Assembly (NCBI GenBank): GCA_002478885.1
Contig: DLKC01000095.1
Location: forward strand, 1 to 55,797
Source: Chitinophagaceae bacterium UBA7600
GTDB lineage: Bacteria > Bacteroidota > Bacteroidia > Chitinophagales > Chitinophagaceae
Length of the DNA stretch: 55,797 bases
Reading direction: 5' to 3'
Below the pieces are notes generated by a model, which was not told the origin of the DNA, ran no database searches, and saw only the letters and a program-made list of their open reading frames with translations. This document shows, piece after piece, positions 42,901 to 53,033 of this stretch (position 1 is its first letter; every line of letters begins with the position of its first letter). Made by a program: the position numbers and the translations under genes.

Positions 42901-45900
42901 GTGTTTTACAAAAGCATAATAAAGGCCAAGGCCTTTGCGGCTTTGTTCTGTTATTTCGGTTTCGATTGTTTGTTTCTGATTGCTGAGTTTAAAATATGCG
43001 TATTGATCCTCCCGCTTGTCATCCCGATTCTTTTGCAATTGTTGAATAACATAAACATCTTTATCACTTGTGCCGAGCAACAGTTTTGCTTTCTCACCGG
43101 GCTGGCCTTCCGTTTTTATAGCTGCATTCCACTCGATCTGAGGCGAGGGGAGTGAAGCCGATTGTTCATCATACAACGCGGTATAAGCGACATCCTTTAC
43201 TTCGTTACCATCTTTGTCTTTGCTTACGGCTTCTATTGCATACCAGCCTTGTTTTAAAATGCCCTTTGCAATTTTTATAAAAGATGAGTCCGCGGTTTTT
43301 ACCGAACCAGAAAAAACGCTTGCTTTTTTTTCCCAGCTATGATAATCTGATTCGTCAGCATATTCGTCGTAGGGAAATAATCTTTTGTAATCATCTTTCG
43401 GCATCACAAACTGATCGGGTCTTTCCCAATAACGGTTGCGTACTATTTCAGTGGGAACCGTGAGCGGGTAGATATTCAGTTTTACATTGGCGGCAACCTT
43501 ATTGCCTGAAAAATTTTCGGTGGTAACTCCAATAGTATCAAACTTGTTTAGGTCTGCAATGCCGGGAACTGAGAGTTGTAGTTGCAACGATTTGTAGCCA
43601 ACTGATAATTGGGTGCTGCCATCTCTTGTTTCACCATTTATGTCTGTGACTGCCGCATCAATGCTAAAATCAAAAACCGGGTCGCCGGAACTATCGACGG
43701 ATCGGTCAGGCTGTGCTACGAAAAGTATTTCGAACTTTCCTTCGGCGTCCGTTATAATTTCTCCCTGTGCAATCTGTTGGGACGAAGTAGCCGGCCTTAT
43801 TTTACGCCAAAACAGCCATGGATAAATAAACCTTGTATCGCGGTGCACATTGAATTTAATTTTTGCGCCATCAAGGTTATTCCCCGCGTATGCTTTCACA
43901 GCGCCTGTTATTTTTATACTATCGTTTAGCCGGTATGTCGATTTTAACGTGTCAAACTCCACGAAAAATGTAGGACGTTTATAGTCTTCCACATTAAAAT
44001 TTGCAGTGCCATTGTATTTTTCTGCTATGATGGAAAAATTGCCGGTTAGGGTCTGTAGCGGTAATTTAAAGGAACCGGACAGAGAACCGTAGCTGTTTAA
44101 TTTAATAGTGATCGTATCAATTTTTTGCCCGTTCGTATTCTTCAAAACCAGGTTCAATGCTTCCTTTATTGAAGCCAGCATTGGTTTGCCTGTTTGTTGA
44201 TTTTTTGTTACAGCAATCGCCTTGAAATAAACGGTTTGCCCGGGCCGGTAAATACTTCTGTCGGTAAAGAAATAGAACTGGGTATGCCTTTTTTCAAAAT
44301 CAGGTGGCGTTGTTTTGTCGTCTTTTTCGTTGTTGTAAGGAACATAGCGGTTATCCTGGTTGGTCTTCAAAGAGTCCTTGCCCTGGTAAATGGTGAGCGC
44401 ATAATTCCTGTCATTTCCTTTTATACGATCTTTCAGGGTAACAAAGCCGTTGGCATCTGGCAACAGGCTGCCTGAATTACTTACAACAAATTCTCTTTCC
44501 TTGTAATCCCATTGGAGGAATTCATACTTCACTTTTACATTTTTTAATGGCTGACCGGTTTCCCTGTTCAGTATAAAATAGTCGGCGTTGCTGGCAATAT
44601 AACTGATGCCAGATACATCAAACCGTTGCAGCATAAGTTTATCGGTGCTGTCATTAAAATTGGCAGATGATGAAGCCAGTATTGCGTAACTGCCAGGCTC
44701 AAGCGGATCAATTTTTATCTCAGTGGCATGTTGCTGGTAATCCTTTGTATCAGGTAGTTGTTGAATAGATGATGTCAGGTAAGGCAATTGGGTAACAGCT
44801 TTCCAGTAGCCTTCTTCATATTGATCCGTACCGGGCATCCCGGCAAGCGCCGCGGCGTTAATAATGCGAAGATGCATTGTTTGCACATTCCGGTATTGAA
44901 CGTACATCCTGAAGGGCTGGCCTGGCACATTTACATTCTCTACCTGTGTTTTTAATTCTTTCTTTACAATTTCATTGAGCAACTGCTGCATGTTGCTGTT
45001 GCCTTCTGATTTAGCTGGTTGCTTTGTCAATCTTTCTTCGATCTGTTGTTTTGCTTTTACATAACCGTAGCGATGCGTAGTATCGCCAAACGGATTGTAT
45101 TCAGCCGCCTTGTCCGCGACAATTTTTATCAAAAGATACCATGCCTGCGATGTTGCTGCATTGTCCGGGAAAGTTGCGGTGATCGCTTCGAGTGCAATTT
45201 TATATAATGAATCCGTTTCATTGATTGTACTATTTTCTTTTACCCATTCAAGGCGTTCGATATCTATATCGATATAGGCAGACGGATCAACATCTTTGCT
45301 GTGGAATTTCGTTAGTTGCTGAAATAGTAAAAGTGCCTGTAGCAAATTAGAAGCACTGTCAACGGATGAAAAGCGATGTATGATAAATTCATCAGCAGGA
45401 GCCAGGGCTGCTGGCGCAGTTATCTCATATGCAAACGACGGCTTTGTAACAAAGCGATTGCTGTTTTTGTAAAAGTCTAACGCTTTATGTGCAAGCAAAT
45501 CATATAATGTCGGGCGAAGGTTTCCGGCATTGCCTTTTATTACCAGTGCTTCAAACCTGTTTGCCGGTTGCTGTTGTAATATGGCTGCAGCAGTCATTGC
45601 TTTATTATAAAGACTGCTAATGGTATCGTTAAAATCATCCGCACTCCAGGTATTAACATCCGCTTTGGCGAATTTTTTTGTTGCGGCCCTGTTGTAGAAA
45701 CGGTAGGAGTTATTGTTGAAAAAATCCTCGTACACAGCTGCCAGTATGGTGTTCAGCACGGCTGCTTCGGCTTCATCACCAGCGGCAGCGATTTCTTCAC
45801 TAATGGACGCGATCTGCTTATTAACATCGGTTTCTGTTACCTGTGGTTCGAGTGCCAGCCTGTAAAGCAGCGCTTTAATTGCTTCATCTTGCTGCTTTTC

Positions 45901-46080
45901 TGCTTTGGCTTGCGTATACAAAGCATTTGTATTTTTCAAGGCAGATTTTGGCAAACCTTTTTCAAGTACCAGTGAATCGATCTCCGCCCATTGTTTTTTG
46001 TATGTGGAGTCTTTTGATTGAGCAAAAATCGTTTTAGCAAACCCGGTCAGCAAAAAAACAAACAGCAATATCCTTTTCAT
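39949..46080 (-). CDS. Alpha-2-macroglobulin-like protein lacking the thioester Cys
   Basis: A protein of about 2043 residues with a signal peptide ending AKTIFAQ. A helical N-terminal region (about 20-330) is followed by macroglobulin MG domains; an MG2-like start is recognisable in FFTDRSIYRPGQTVYFKAI. The bait/alpha-2-macroglobulin family block RKNFNETAFFIPDLYADTSG comes next, then the thioester-domain alpha-helical region and a C-terminal receptor-binding-like domain. At the thioester position the sequence is NNSAEQVFNRFYAN: the usual Cys is Ser (codon 41605-41607, about residue 1492), so covalent trapping is not possible. The ATG at 46080 is preferred over 46125 because the signal peptide begins there. 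It is a tandem paralogue of the upstream 2199-residue protein, possibly a partner without covalent activity. Confidence 0.92.
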   Translation of the reverse strand: MKRILLFVFLLTGFAKTIFAQSKDSTYKKQWAEIDSLVLEKGLPKSALKNTNALYTQAKAEKQQDEAIKALLYRLALEPQVTETDVNKQIASISEEIAAAGDEAEAAVLNTILAAVYEDFFNNNSYRFYNRAATKKFAKADVNTWSADDFNDTISSLYNKAMTAAAILQQQPANRFEALVIKGNAGNLRPTLYDLLAHKALDFYKNSNRFVTKPSFAYEITAPAALAPADEFIIHRFSSVDSASNLLQALLLFQQLTKFHSKDVDPSAYIDIDIERLEWVKENSTINETDSLYKIALEAITATFPDNAATSQAWYLLIKIVADKAAEYNPFGDTTHRYGYVKAKQQIEERLTKQPAKSEGNSNMQQLLNEIVKKELKTQVENVNVPGQPFRMYVQYRNVQTMHLRIINAAALAGMPGTDQYEEGYWKAVTQLPYLTSSIQQLPDTKDYQQHATEIKIDPLEPGSYAILASSSANFNDSTDKLMLQRFDVSGISYIASNADYFILNRETGQPLKNVKVKYEFLQWDYKEREFVVSNSGSLLPDANGFVTLKDRIKGNDRNYALTIYQGKDSLKTNQDNRYVPYNNEKDDKTTPPDFEKRHTQFYFFTDRSIYRPGQTVYFKAIAVTKNQQTGKPMLASIKEALNLVLKNTNGQKIDTITIKLNSYGSLSGSFKLPLQTLTGNFSIIAEKYNGTANFNVEDYKRPTFFVEFDTLKSTYRLNDSIKITGAVKAYAGNNLDGAKIKFNVHRDTRFIYPWLFWRKIRPATSSQQIAQGEIITDAEGKFEILFVAQPDRSVDSSGDPVFDFSIDAAVTDINGETRDGSTQLSVGYKSLQLQLSVPGIADLNKFDTIGVTTENFSGNKVAANVKLNIYPLTVPTEIVRNRYWERPDQFVMPKDDYKRLFPYDEYADESDYHSWEKKASVFSGSVKTADSSFIKIAKGILKQGWYAIEAVSKDKDGNEVKDVAYTALYDEQSASLPSPQIEWNAAIKTEGQPGEKAKLLLGTSDKDVYVIQQLQKNRDDKREDQYAYFKLSNQKQTIETEITEQSRKGLGLYYAFVKHNRVYSGGINVYVPYTDKDLDVVYKTYRNKTEPGSKEQWTVEVKGNKGEKTTAELLTAMYDASLDQFKPHEWILPDLWPVGYTNNSFLADDNFAAVNSEENNIQVNAPYFEKIYNELVVNGEAFWVKLNSVSYPVGMLSEQNKVVMYNAPLALEQAPRRLMVTKFTAPKIVADEELAEPLQSTGDIRGAVKKKEVPSFQPRKNFNETAFFIPDLYADTSGNYSFSFTIPEALTQWKWMVLAHTKNLAFGYKQKKIITQKSLMVQPNLPRFVREGDQMEVPIRVTNLADTILTGKATLQLFDAITNDPVDGAFQSVFPDQYFTVEPGKSSEIKFPVSIPFGFNKPVTIRIIAEAGGYSDGEENTLPLLTNRALVTESLPLFLRGDGSKQFKFEKLAGNNSATLTNESITVEYTPNPIWFAIQALPYVAEAKNNSAEQVFNRFYANTMAAYLLKQHPRIKAVFDKWRADTSALKSNLEKNPELKQALLEETPWIIDATNETQQMKNLAILFDLSNMSDATQASLQQLKQMQLPDGSFSWFRGGYPDRYITQTILTGIGRLKMLNAILPDQTAELNGIALRALNYSDNEITREYDLIVKSKVDKNKNNLSASGIQYLFMRSYFKDVPLKDKNAHSFYFFQAMKYWNTQSVYLKGMIAATLFRNYFRTYTYKNIIPSILENTIEDPAKGMYFKNSQWGYYWYQNPVEQQSLMIELLNEMQPFFKDAQMKSAVNDMRTWLLLNKQTNNWKTTKATADACYALLLNSEHEITDNRTVQVKLGNKLLPQDAAAEGTGYIKTRIDGTAVNNTLGNIAITVKSNDTANHANSPSWGAVYWQYFEDLDKITPAATPLSLNKKLFIETNTASGKVLVPVNDNDELKVGDKVVIRLELRSDRNMEYLHLKDMRASAMEPSNVLSGFKWQDGLGYYEATKDASSDFFIDHLSRGTYVFEYPCYITQRGNFSVGIATIQCMYAPDFSSHSEGIRINVE

Positions 46081-46178
46081 GAAAAAAAATTGGTGACACA
46101 ATTTAGTGATATTAGGAGGATGCAATGCTAAAGAAAATGCATAAAGCCCGCATGCTATATTTTAAAAACAGCGAGTAA

Positions 46179-46378
46179 TTTTTGTGTCCGGGCTTTTGCA
46201 CTGCCCTCATCAACTGTTGCGTCGCACTCTTATGCGGTTTGAACGGAATTCTGCAAAGACGCAAACCGCAACTGCTTCGGCAAATGATAAATGCGGACTA
46301 TGGCTTTTTCTGATTTGTATGCTACCGTACAAGAGTGCGACGCAAGAGCCGATGCCATGAAAAACTGCAGCCGGCAAC
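46179..46378. repeat. Complete paired palindromic element
   Basis: A TTTTTGTGTCCGGGC start, the left core GTTGCGTCGCACTCTTATGC (46216-46235), the right core GTACAAGAGTGCGACGCAAG (46327-46346) and the outer end GCCGGCAAC (46370-46378) form an imperfect palindrome of 200 bp between the two macroglobulin genes. Confidence 0.88.
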
Positions 46379-46417
46379 ATAAAACACAATTGGCGAATGA
46401 AAAAGCTTTTGTAAAAT

Positions 46418-49400
46418 TTATTGCGGTTGCACGTTGATGCGTATTCCATCGCTGTGTGCGGCATAGGCCGGGGCATACATGCATTGAATACCGGCGATAC
46501 CGGTGGTAAAAGATCCACTGTGTGTGAGATGAACCGGGTATTCTAGCACATAAGTTCCTTTGCTGATGTTGCTGATAAAGAAATTGGTTGAGGCATCTTT
46601 CGTGCTTTGATAGTAACCAACTCCGTCCTGCCATTTGTACTCACTTAATACGTTGTCAGGTTCCATCGCTGATGCACGCATATCTTTAAGATGAATGTAT
46701 TCCATATCGCGGTCGCATTTGATGACAAGGCGAATGATTATTTTGTCGCCAACTTTCAATTCATTGTCCGCATTGATCTGCCGAAGCACTTTGCCTTTGT
46801 CAGTATTTTGTTCGATGAACAACTGTTTTGATATGAAGAAAGGCGATGCGTTATTGGCAGAAGTCACTTTGTCTGCGTCTTCAAAATATTGCCAGTACAC
46901 AGCTCCATAGGAAACGCCAGGAAAATTGCCATTCACTTTTTTAGTTACTGTAACATTGATGTTACCCATAGAAGGTTGCACGTTTCTTCCATCGATGTGG
47001 TGCCTGAGATAGCCAGTGCCATCGCCATACGCTGCTGTTCCTGCATCATTACCAATGGTTGAGTCGCCCAATTTAATTGACACAACAGTTGACTGCAAAG
47101 GAATGCCTATATCGCCCGAAAGCAATGCGGTGCATGCATCTGCGGTTGCCCTGGTGGTAGACCAGTTATTGGTTTGCTTATTCATAATCAGCCACTGCTT
47201 CATAGCTATGATAATGCTGTCACCAGGTATGATTTCGTCGAATGCTTCGATCAATAAAGACTGCATTTCTACCGGCGACTCGTACCAATGATAACCGTCA
47301 TTAATTTTCCAGGATGTTCCTTTAACGGAGTCGCTGACCGCGTTTTCTTTTAAGGAATTAACGATATCGAGTTGTGTGTTCCTGACTTTTGTGAGTGGCT
47401 TTATAACCGGGAAGAGATTATTGAGTGCGATGGCCAGCATTCCCTGCATATAAGGCGATTGCGTTGCCCAGTATTTTTCCGCCTGGACCCTTGCAAAACG
47501 GAAGGCCTTTTCAGGAAAGCCGTTTTCATTTTCACTGCCAAACATACTGCGCATGTACCAATATTGCACTGTGATTGGATCAAGAAGGTTAGCGCTGAGA
47601 TCCACCTTTCTCTTGAGCATTGCCTCAAAATCGTCGGATGTTCTCTTATCGAGGTAGGTTAAGGCTTTACTACTGATATCATCAATTATGGCTTGCGCAT
47701 TTTCCGGAACGGCATACATTTTTTTCAACCTTGCAATTCCTGTTAAAATATACTGTGTTATGTAACGATCTGACTGGCCACCTGTAAACCACGCAAAGCC
47801 TCCGTCTTTTTTTTGCATTTGTTTTAATTTTTGCAACGCGGCCACTGCCTGCTTGTCATTTTCCGTTGTATCGAGCAGGCGCACAAGATTGTTGCGTTGT
47901 TGGGTTTCATTTCCTGCATCAAATACCCATGGCGTTTCGTTGAGCAGTACCTGTTTTAGTTCCGGGTTCGTTACCAGGGAGCCGAGCTGTGCTGTGGAAT
48001 CTGTACGCCATTTTTCCAGCACTTTTTTTATTGCCGGATGTGTTGCAATGATATAAGACGATAGTTCGTTTGCATAAAAGCGGTTAAAGGTTTGCTCGGC
48101 GCATTCATGCGGAAACTCCATCAGGTAAGGCAACGACGTTATGCAAGCCCATATTGGATCTGGCGTATATTCAACCGTAAGGCTTTCAGTAGATGCCGTG
48201 CTTGAAGTGTTGGTCACTAGCTTGTTGAATTTGAAATTTTTTGCCCCCCCTGTTTTCATAAACAGCGGCAAGGATGCTGTTACCAGCGTACGGTTGCTCA
48301 GAACTGGCAAAGTGTTTTCTTCTCCGTCGCTGTATTTGCCGGCGCTTGCAATAACTCTTATTGTAACGGGTTTAATGATGCCAGTTGGAATGTACACAGG
48401 AAACTTTATCGTAGTCGTTCTGCCTGCCTCAACTTTGAACACCTGCTGTTCATCGATTGCTTTTGCAAAATTGCTCAATTGCTGGTTGGTCGTGGCGTCA
48501 AAAAATGCGACGTAAGCAGAGCCAGCGACTACCGAATCGGACAGGTTACTGATTCTTGTGGTTAGCAAGAGCGTGTCGTCCTGTGTAAAAAATCTTGGCA
48601 AGTTTGGCTGTACCATCAGCGTTTTTTGCGTTACGATGTTTTCATTTCGCAATCCAAATTGCAAGTCTTTTGTATGCGCCAATGTCATCCATTTCCATTG
48701 TGTTAATGCATCGGGCATGGTGAAGCTGAAAGTAAATTTCCCCGAGCTATCGGCATGCAATTGTGAGAGAAAGAAAGCGGTTTCATTAAAATTTTTTCTC
48801 ACCCGCAGCACAGGAGTTTCGTCTTTCTTGTTTCCATTGCGCAAGGCGTATTCTTTGGTAGTAACAAGAATAGCCCCGCTGGCTGCGCTGGTACCATAGA
48901 TATTTACTGCTTCGGCACCCTTTAAAACTGTTACAAATTCGATGTCGCTTGTGTTAATATCACCGATCTTTTTGTCAACCACTACGCCGTCGACAATCAC
49001 GAGCAACGTATTGGCGTCAGCTACGCTGGCGATACCCCGTATTTTCATCTTAAAAGAAACAGTATCTGACAATGCCTGTACCTGGATACCAGCCACCGAA
49101 CCTGTAAGATCTTTCTTTAATGCGCTGCCGTATCCGGTTACTACCACTTCGTTAAGGTTAGAAGACTGTTCTTTTAAAAATGCCTGGACCGTGGTTTTGT
49201 CAAGCCGAACCTCTAAAGACTGGAACCCAACGGAACTCATTATTAGACTTTCTGTATTTGGTGGAACCGCTAAAGCAAATTCACCCGCAGCGTTTGTAGT
49301 TGTGCCTATGCTGTTATTTTTTGCCAGCACGGTAACACCGGCAACCGGTTCTTTGTCTCTCATACTTTTTACTACACCCAATATCCGGAGATAGTTGGCA

Positions 49401-52400
49401 GGCGTATTTTCCGGGAAACTAAATGCTGTCTTGATAGCCGCCGGCCTTGTGCTTAAGGGCTGATAACCCGAAACGAAATCCGTAATACTTTTTCCAAGCT
49501 TCGCATACTGCTTTGTCTCTGTAATAATAAAACCGGGCAGCATGTTCGCATCCGATGACTGCCTTCCAAAATTATCTGCCTGCCATTCGTTGCGGATATA
49601 CGTGCGTCTTTCAGAAACTGGGATCTCCCACTCGTGTTTTTTAAACTGGTCAAGTGAAGCATCATACATAGCCGTTAATACTTCCGCATCAGTCTTCGAG
49701 TTTGCCGGGTTGGTTACCTGCACCGACCAGGTTTCTTTGCTTCCTGGTTCTGTTTTATTGCGATAGGTTGAATAAGTTATCTGCAGGTTTTTCAAGGCAT
49801 CGTTTATATATACCTGCATTCCTCCTGTATAAAAGCAATTGTGTTTAATAAAGGCGTAGAACATACCGAGATTATCTTTGTCTGTAGGCTTAAGCACATA
49901 TGTGAGCTTTTGTTTTCCATTGTCCAGGTTAATATAATTTAAAGAACCCGTCGTATCCGTTCCCTGCCGGGTTAATTTCTGAATGGCAAATACATCGCTT
50001 TCGCTTGTTCCAAGCATTAGCTGCATCCTGTCTCCGGACAAACCCGAATTGTTTAGCACTTTAGAAAAATTCACCTGGGGAGATGGAAGCCCTGGTTCGT
50101 CCATATCGTACAACTGGAAGTAGCGAACGTCTTTTACTTCCATGCCATCATTATCTTTTGTTGTTGCTTCAACGCAATACCAGCCCTGCAGCAGGGGTTG
50201 TTTTATCCTGAACGCCGAACTCGTTGCCGTATTGAATGTGTCAAGCACCTCGGCTGGCATTTTAACCCATTCATGGTAGTCGGCTTCCGCTTCGTATTCA
50301 TCGTTTGGAAAGTAATTTTGGTAGGCCGCCTTGTCGAAAATGAACTGGTCTGGTCTTTCCCATTGCCGGGTGCGGTAGGCTTTTGAGGGAACCTTTAATT
50401 TGCTTACCTTTAGCAGAACATTGGCGGGAACATTCTCCCCTGCGCAGTTTTTTGTGGTAACAAATATGTTTTGAAAATTCCCGGCATCTGCTATACCGGG
50501 AACGGTTATCTGCAACAATAAAGACTTATAGCCGATATTGATGTTTGTTTTGCCTTCCCTTGTCTCACCGTTTGCATCAGTTACCGATATGTCGACCGAA
50601 AAATTGAAAAAAGGTTCTGAGTTCTTATCAACAGAACTATCGGGCATAGCAACAAACCTGATCTCAAATTTCCCGTTTGCATCTACGTCAACTGAACCGG
50701 TTGCGATTTCTTCCGTGCCTGAATAAGGGCGTCTCGTTTTCCAAAACAAGTAAGGGTATGGGAAGGATGCCGACCGCTCGACATTGTAAGTCAGCTTTGC
50801 GTTGTCGACCGCGTTACCGGCATAGGCTTTTATATAGCCGGAAATAGTAATCGTGTCTTTAACCCGGTAAGCGGTTTTTATGCCATCAAATTCCATATAG
50901 AATGTTGGGCGCTTATATTCTTCCACGTTGAATTCGATCTCCCCATCCATGAAATCGTAGCTGTCTATAGAAAATTCACCGGTGAGCGCATTTTGAGGCA
51001 AACGGAATTTTCCACTGAAAGAGCCGTACTCATTCACTTTTACAAACATTGAGTCGATCATTTTACCATTGGCATCGTTCAGGTCTATCTCGGCACTATC
51101 GGGATACCGGTACAGTTTTTCTTTTCGGGTTTTTCGGTCTTTGGTGAGTACAATGCCTTTAAAATAAACTGTTTGGCCTGGACGGTAGATACTTCTGTCC
51201 GTAAAAAAATGCACGAACGAGTTATCATCTTCATAAGTTGAATCATCTTCGTCGTCATCCTCATCTTCACTATTGCTGTAGCTGTAGCCAAACGCCCGAT
51301 CAAAAGAATATAAAACTTCTTTTCCTTTTGAAAACTGAAGGTCTGCATCTCCATATCGGTTCTTGTTTTTTAGATCAACAGGTAATGCGATGTGGCCATT
51401 CGAGTCTGTGTAAACCGGTTTTATTTTTTTTGTTTTCCAGTCGTCTTTGCCTTTTCGTTTTACTTCAATTGTTCCCCTGACTTTCACATCTTTGACCGGA
51501 TGCCCAGTTTCCCGATTCACCACGAAGTAGTCATATTCATTGTGCATATAAGCGAGCTCCGAAACACTCAGTGTTTGCAACACGAGTTTGTCTTTATCGT
51601 TGTTGAAGTCTTTACTGTTGCTGAACAATATGCTGTAGTCGCCCACCGGCAGTGCGTCTATTTTTACCTCAACACTGTGCTCCTGGTAGTCGTTTGTTTT
51701 CGGTAGCCATTGCTCAAATGTTTGCAAAGCCTTAACTGCGGGCAAATCTCTCCACTTGTTATAAGTTTTTTTACGGGCGGTTTTGTTTACATCTTGCTGT
51801 GATAATACTTTTGCATACAGGGTATCTACGTTCCTATATTTTACCAATAGTCTGAATGGCTGGCCGGCTACATTATTATTTTCAGCTACGGTATTCAACT
51901 CCGGGCTAGTAATCCTGTGAAGCAAGGCGTTCATTTCATCGTTGCCCAAACAATGATCCGGCATTGCCTTGAACCGTTCGAGGATAGTTGTTTTTGCTTT
52001 TATATACCCATACCTGTTCAGCGAGTCGCCGGTTGGTTTATAAGAATCCGCCTTTTGAGATTCACGGTCGGCTAAAAGAAACCAGGCCTCTGCAGCGGAT
52101 CTTGTTTTAGCGTATTTCGCAGCAATGTCCTGAAGCGCGTTTACATAAAGTACATCCTTGTTGTCGAAAGAACCGAATGTGTTTACCCAGAGAATGCGTT
52201 CAATTGCTACATCCACAAAGGCTTCTGCATTTAAATCGTTATGATGAAATGCCAGCAACTGCTGGAACAGGTGAATTGATTTCAATAAATGCGATGCACT
52301 GTCTTTTGAGGAAAAGCCGGCCTTTATGAAATCATCCGTAACAGCCAGGCAGTTTTTGTCTGTCAGCTTAAAAGCATAAGCCGGTTCAGTTATATAACGC

Positions 52401-53017
52401 AGCCCCGTCTTGTAGTAGTCAAGTGCCTGGTGCGCCAGCACATCATACAGTGTTGTTCTAATCCCGGGAGTATTACCACTCAGCACTATGCCTGCATAGG
52501 CTGAGATATTAATGTTACGTAATAGGCTTTCCTGAGAAAGTGACTCCTCGTAAAGGCTGTCTGTTGCTGCAACGAGTTGTTCATTGCTCCAACTGGTTAT
52601 ATCGCTGTCCTTGTTCCCCGGGACCGTTTTCCTGTTTTGGTTTTGCCATATATTTTGCGTGTAAAGCTTATTGATTTTATCGGCAAGCAGTGCCTGCAGA
52701 ACAGCCTTGGTTACAGGCGTTGTCGCATCTTTCATTTCGTTCCACAATAACCGGTAAGTAACGTTGATGTTGTGCTCTGTAATCTTGCTGTCGATTGAAA
52801 GTTTGTATACAACTGCCTTTATCATCTCGTCGTCCCGGTGTTGCTCCTTTGCGGCTTTATACAATGAATCGACCTTTGCAAGCGCCGAAGCAGGAAGATC
52901 TTTTTCAACCATCAGCGAGTCGATCGTATGCCATGCTTGTCGAAAGTCTTCAGCGTGTTGTGCAGTGGCGCTGCAACAAAAAGCAATGAGTACGAGGAGT
53001 AGCAGTTCTCTTCTCAT
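46418..53017 (-). CDS. Alpha-2-macroglobulin-like protein with an inserted SusC-type plug
   Basis: A 2199-residue exported protein with a signal peptide ending CSATAQ, a helical N-terminal region, MG domains starting with FFTDRSIYRPGQTVYFKG, and an Asp/Glu-rich stretch just before (about 590-610). The thioester motif is kept as ECAEQTFNRFYAN (Cys at about 1639). The odd feature is an extra segment of about 190 residues (about 1210-1400) next to the RKNFNETAFF block. It holds a carboxypeptidase-regulatory-like fold (VAGVTVLAKNNSIGTTTNAAG), a SusC-type VVVTGYGSALKKDLTGSV and a plug (IRGIASV, LLVIVDGVVV, IYGTSAASGAILVTTK), but no beta-barrel. Bacterial macroglobulins guard the periplasm against proteases. 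The plug suggests coupling to an outer membrane complex, which is inference. Confidence 0.93.
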   Translation of the reverse strand: MRRELLLLVLIAFCCSATAQHAEDFRQAWHTIDSLMVEKDLPASALAKVDSLYKAAKEQHRDDEMIKAVVYKLSIDSKITEHNINVTYRLLWNEMKDATTPVTKAVLQALLADKINKLYTQNIWQNQNRKTVPGNKDSDITSWSNEQLVAATDSLYEESLSQESLLRNINISAYAGIVLSGNTPGIRTTLYDVLAHQALDYYKTGLRYITEPAYAFKLTDKNCLAVTDDFIKAGFSSKDSASHLLKSIHLFQQLLAFHHNDLNAEAFVDVAIERILWVNTFGSFDNKDVLYVNALQDIAAKYAKTRSAAEAWFLLADRESQKADSYKPTGDSLNRYGYIKAKTTILERFKAMPDHCLGNDEMNALLHRITSPELNTVAENNNVAGQPFRLLVKYRNVDTLYAKVLSQQDVNKTARKKTYNKWRDLPAVKALQTFEQWLPKTNDYQEHSVEVKIDALPVGDYSILFSNSKDFNNDKDKLVLQTLSVSELAYMHNEYDYFVVNRETGHPVKDVKVRGTIEVKRKGKDDWKTKKIKPVYTDSNGHIALPVDLKNKNRYGDADLQFSKGKEVLYSFDRAFGYSYSNSEDEDDDEDDSTYEDDNSFVHFFTDRSIYRPGQTVYFKGIVLTKDRKTRKEKLYRYPDSAEIDLNDANGKMIDSMFVKVNEYGSFSGKFRLPQNALTGEFSIDSYDFMDGEIEFNVEEYKRPTFYMEFDGIKTAYRVKDTITISGYIKAYAGNAVDNAKLTYNVERSASFPYPYLFWKTRRPYSGTEEIATGSVDVDANGKFEIRFVAMPDSSVDKNSEPFFNFSVDISVTDANGETREGKTNINIGYKSLLLQITVPGIADAGNFQNIFVTTKNCAGENVPANVLLKVSKLKVPSKAYRTRQWERPDQFIFDKAAYQNYFPNDEYEAEADYHEWVKMPAEVLDTFNTATSSAFRIKQPLLQGWYCVEATTKDNDGMEVKDVRYFQLYDMDEPGLPSPQVNFSKVLNNSGLSGDRMQLMLGTSESDVFAIQKLTRQGTDTTGSLNYINLDNGKQKLTYVLKPTDKDNLGMFYAFIKHNCFYTGGMQVYINDALKNLQITYSTYRNKTEPGSKETWSVQVTNPANSKTDAEVLTAMYDASLDQFKKHEWEIPVSERRTYIRNEWQADNFGRQSSDANMLPGFIITETKQYAKLGKSITDFVSGYQPLSTRPAAIKTAFSFPENTPANYLRILGVVKSMRDKEPVAGVTVLAKNNSIGTTTNAAGEFALAVPPNTESLIMSSVGFQSLEVRLDKTTVQAFLKEQSSNLNEVVVTGYGSALKKDLTGSVAGIQVQALSDTVSFKMKIRGIASVADANTLLVIVDGVVVDKKIGDINTSDIEFVTVLKGAEAVNIYGTSAASGAILVTTKEYALRNGNKKDETPVLRVRKNFNETAFFLSQLHADSSGKFTFSFTMPDALTQWKWMTLAHTKDLQFGLRNENIVTQKTLMVQPNLPRFFTQDDTLLLTTRISNLSDSVVAGSAYVAFFDATTNQQLSNFAKAIDEQQVFKVEAGRTTTIKFPVYIPTGIIKPVTIRVIASAGKYSDGEENTLPVLSNRTLVTASLPLFMKTGGAKNFKFNKLVTNTSSTASTESLTVEYTPDPIWACITSLPYLMEFPHECAEQTFNRFYANELSSYIIATHPAIKKVLEKWRTDSTAQLGSLVTNPELKQVLLNETPWVFDAGNETQQRNNLVRLLDTTENDKQAVAALQKLKQMQKKDGGFAWFTGGQSDRYITQYILTGIARLKKMYAVPENAQAIIDDISSKALTYLDKRTSDDFEAMLKRKVDLSANLLDPITVQYWYMRSMFGSENENGFPEKAFRFARVQAEKYWATQSPYMQGMLAIALNNLFPVIKPLTKVRNTQLDIVNSLKENAVSDSVKGTSWKINDGYHWYESPVEMQSLLIEAFDEIIPGDSIIIAMKQWLIMNKQTNNWSTTRATADACTALLSGDIGIPLQSTVVSIKLGDSTIGNDAGTAAYGDGTGYLRHHIDGRNVQPSMGNINVTVTKKVNGNFPGVSYGAVYWQYFEDADKVTSANNASPFFISKQLFIEQNTDKGKVLRQINADNELKVGDKIIIRLVIKCDRDMEYIHLKDMRASAMEPDNVLSEYKWQDGVGYYQSTKDASTNFFISNISKGTYVLEYPVHLTHSGSFTTGIAGIQCMYAPAYAAHSDGIRINVQPQ

Positions 53018-53033
53018 AAATGCAGTATTGGTT

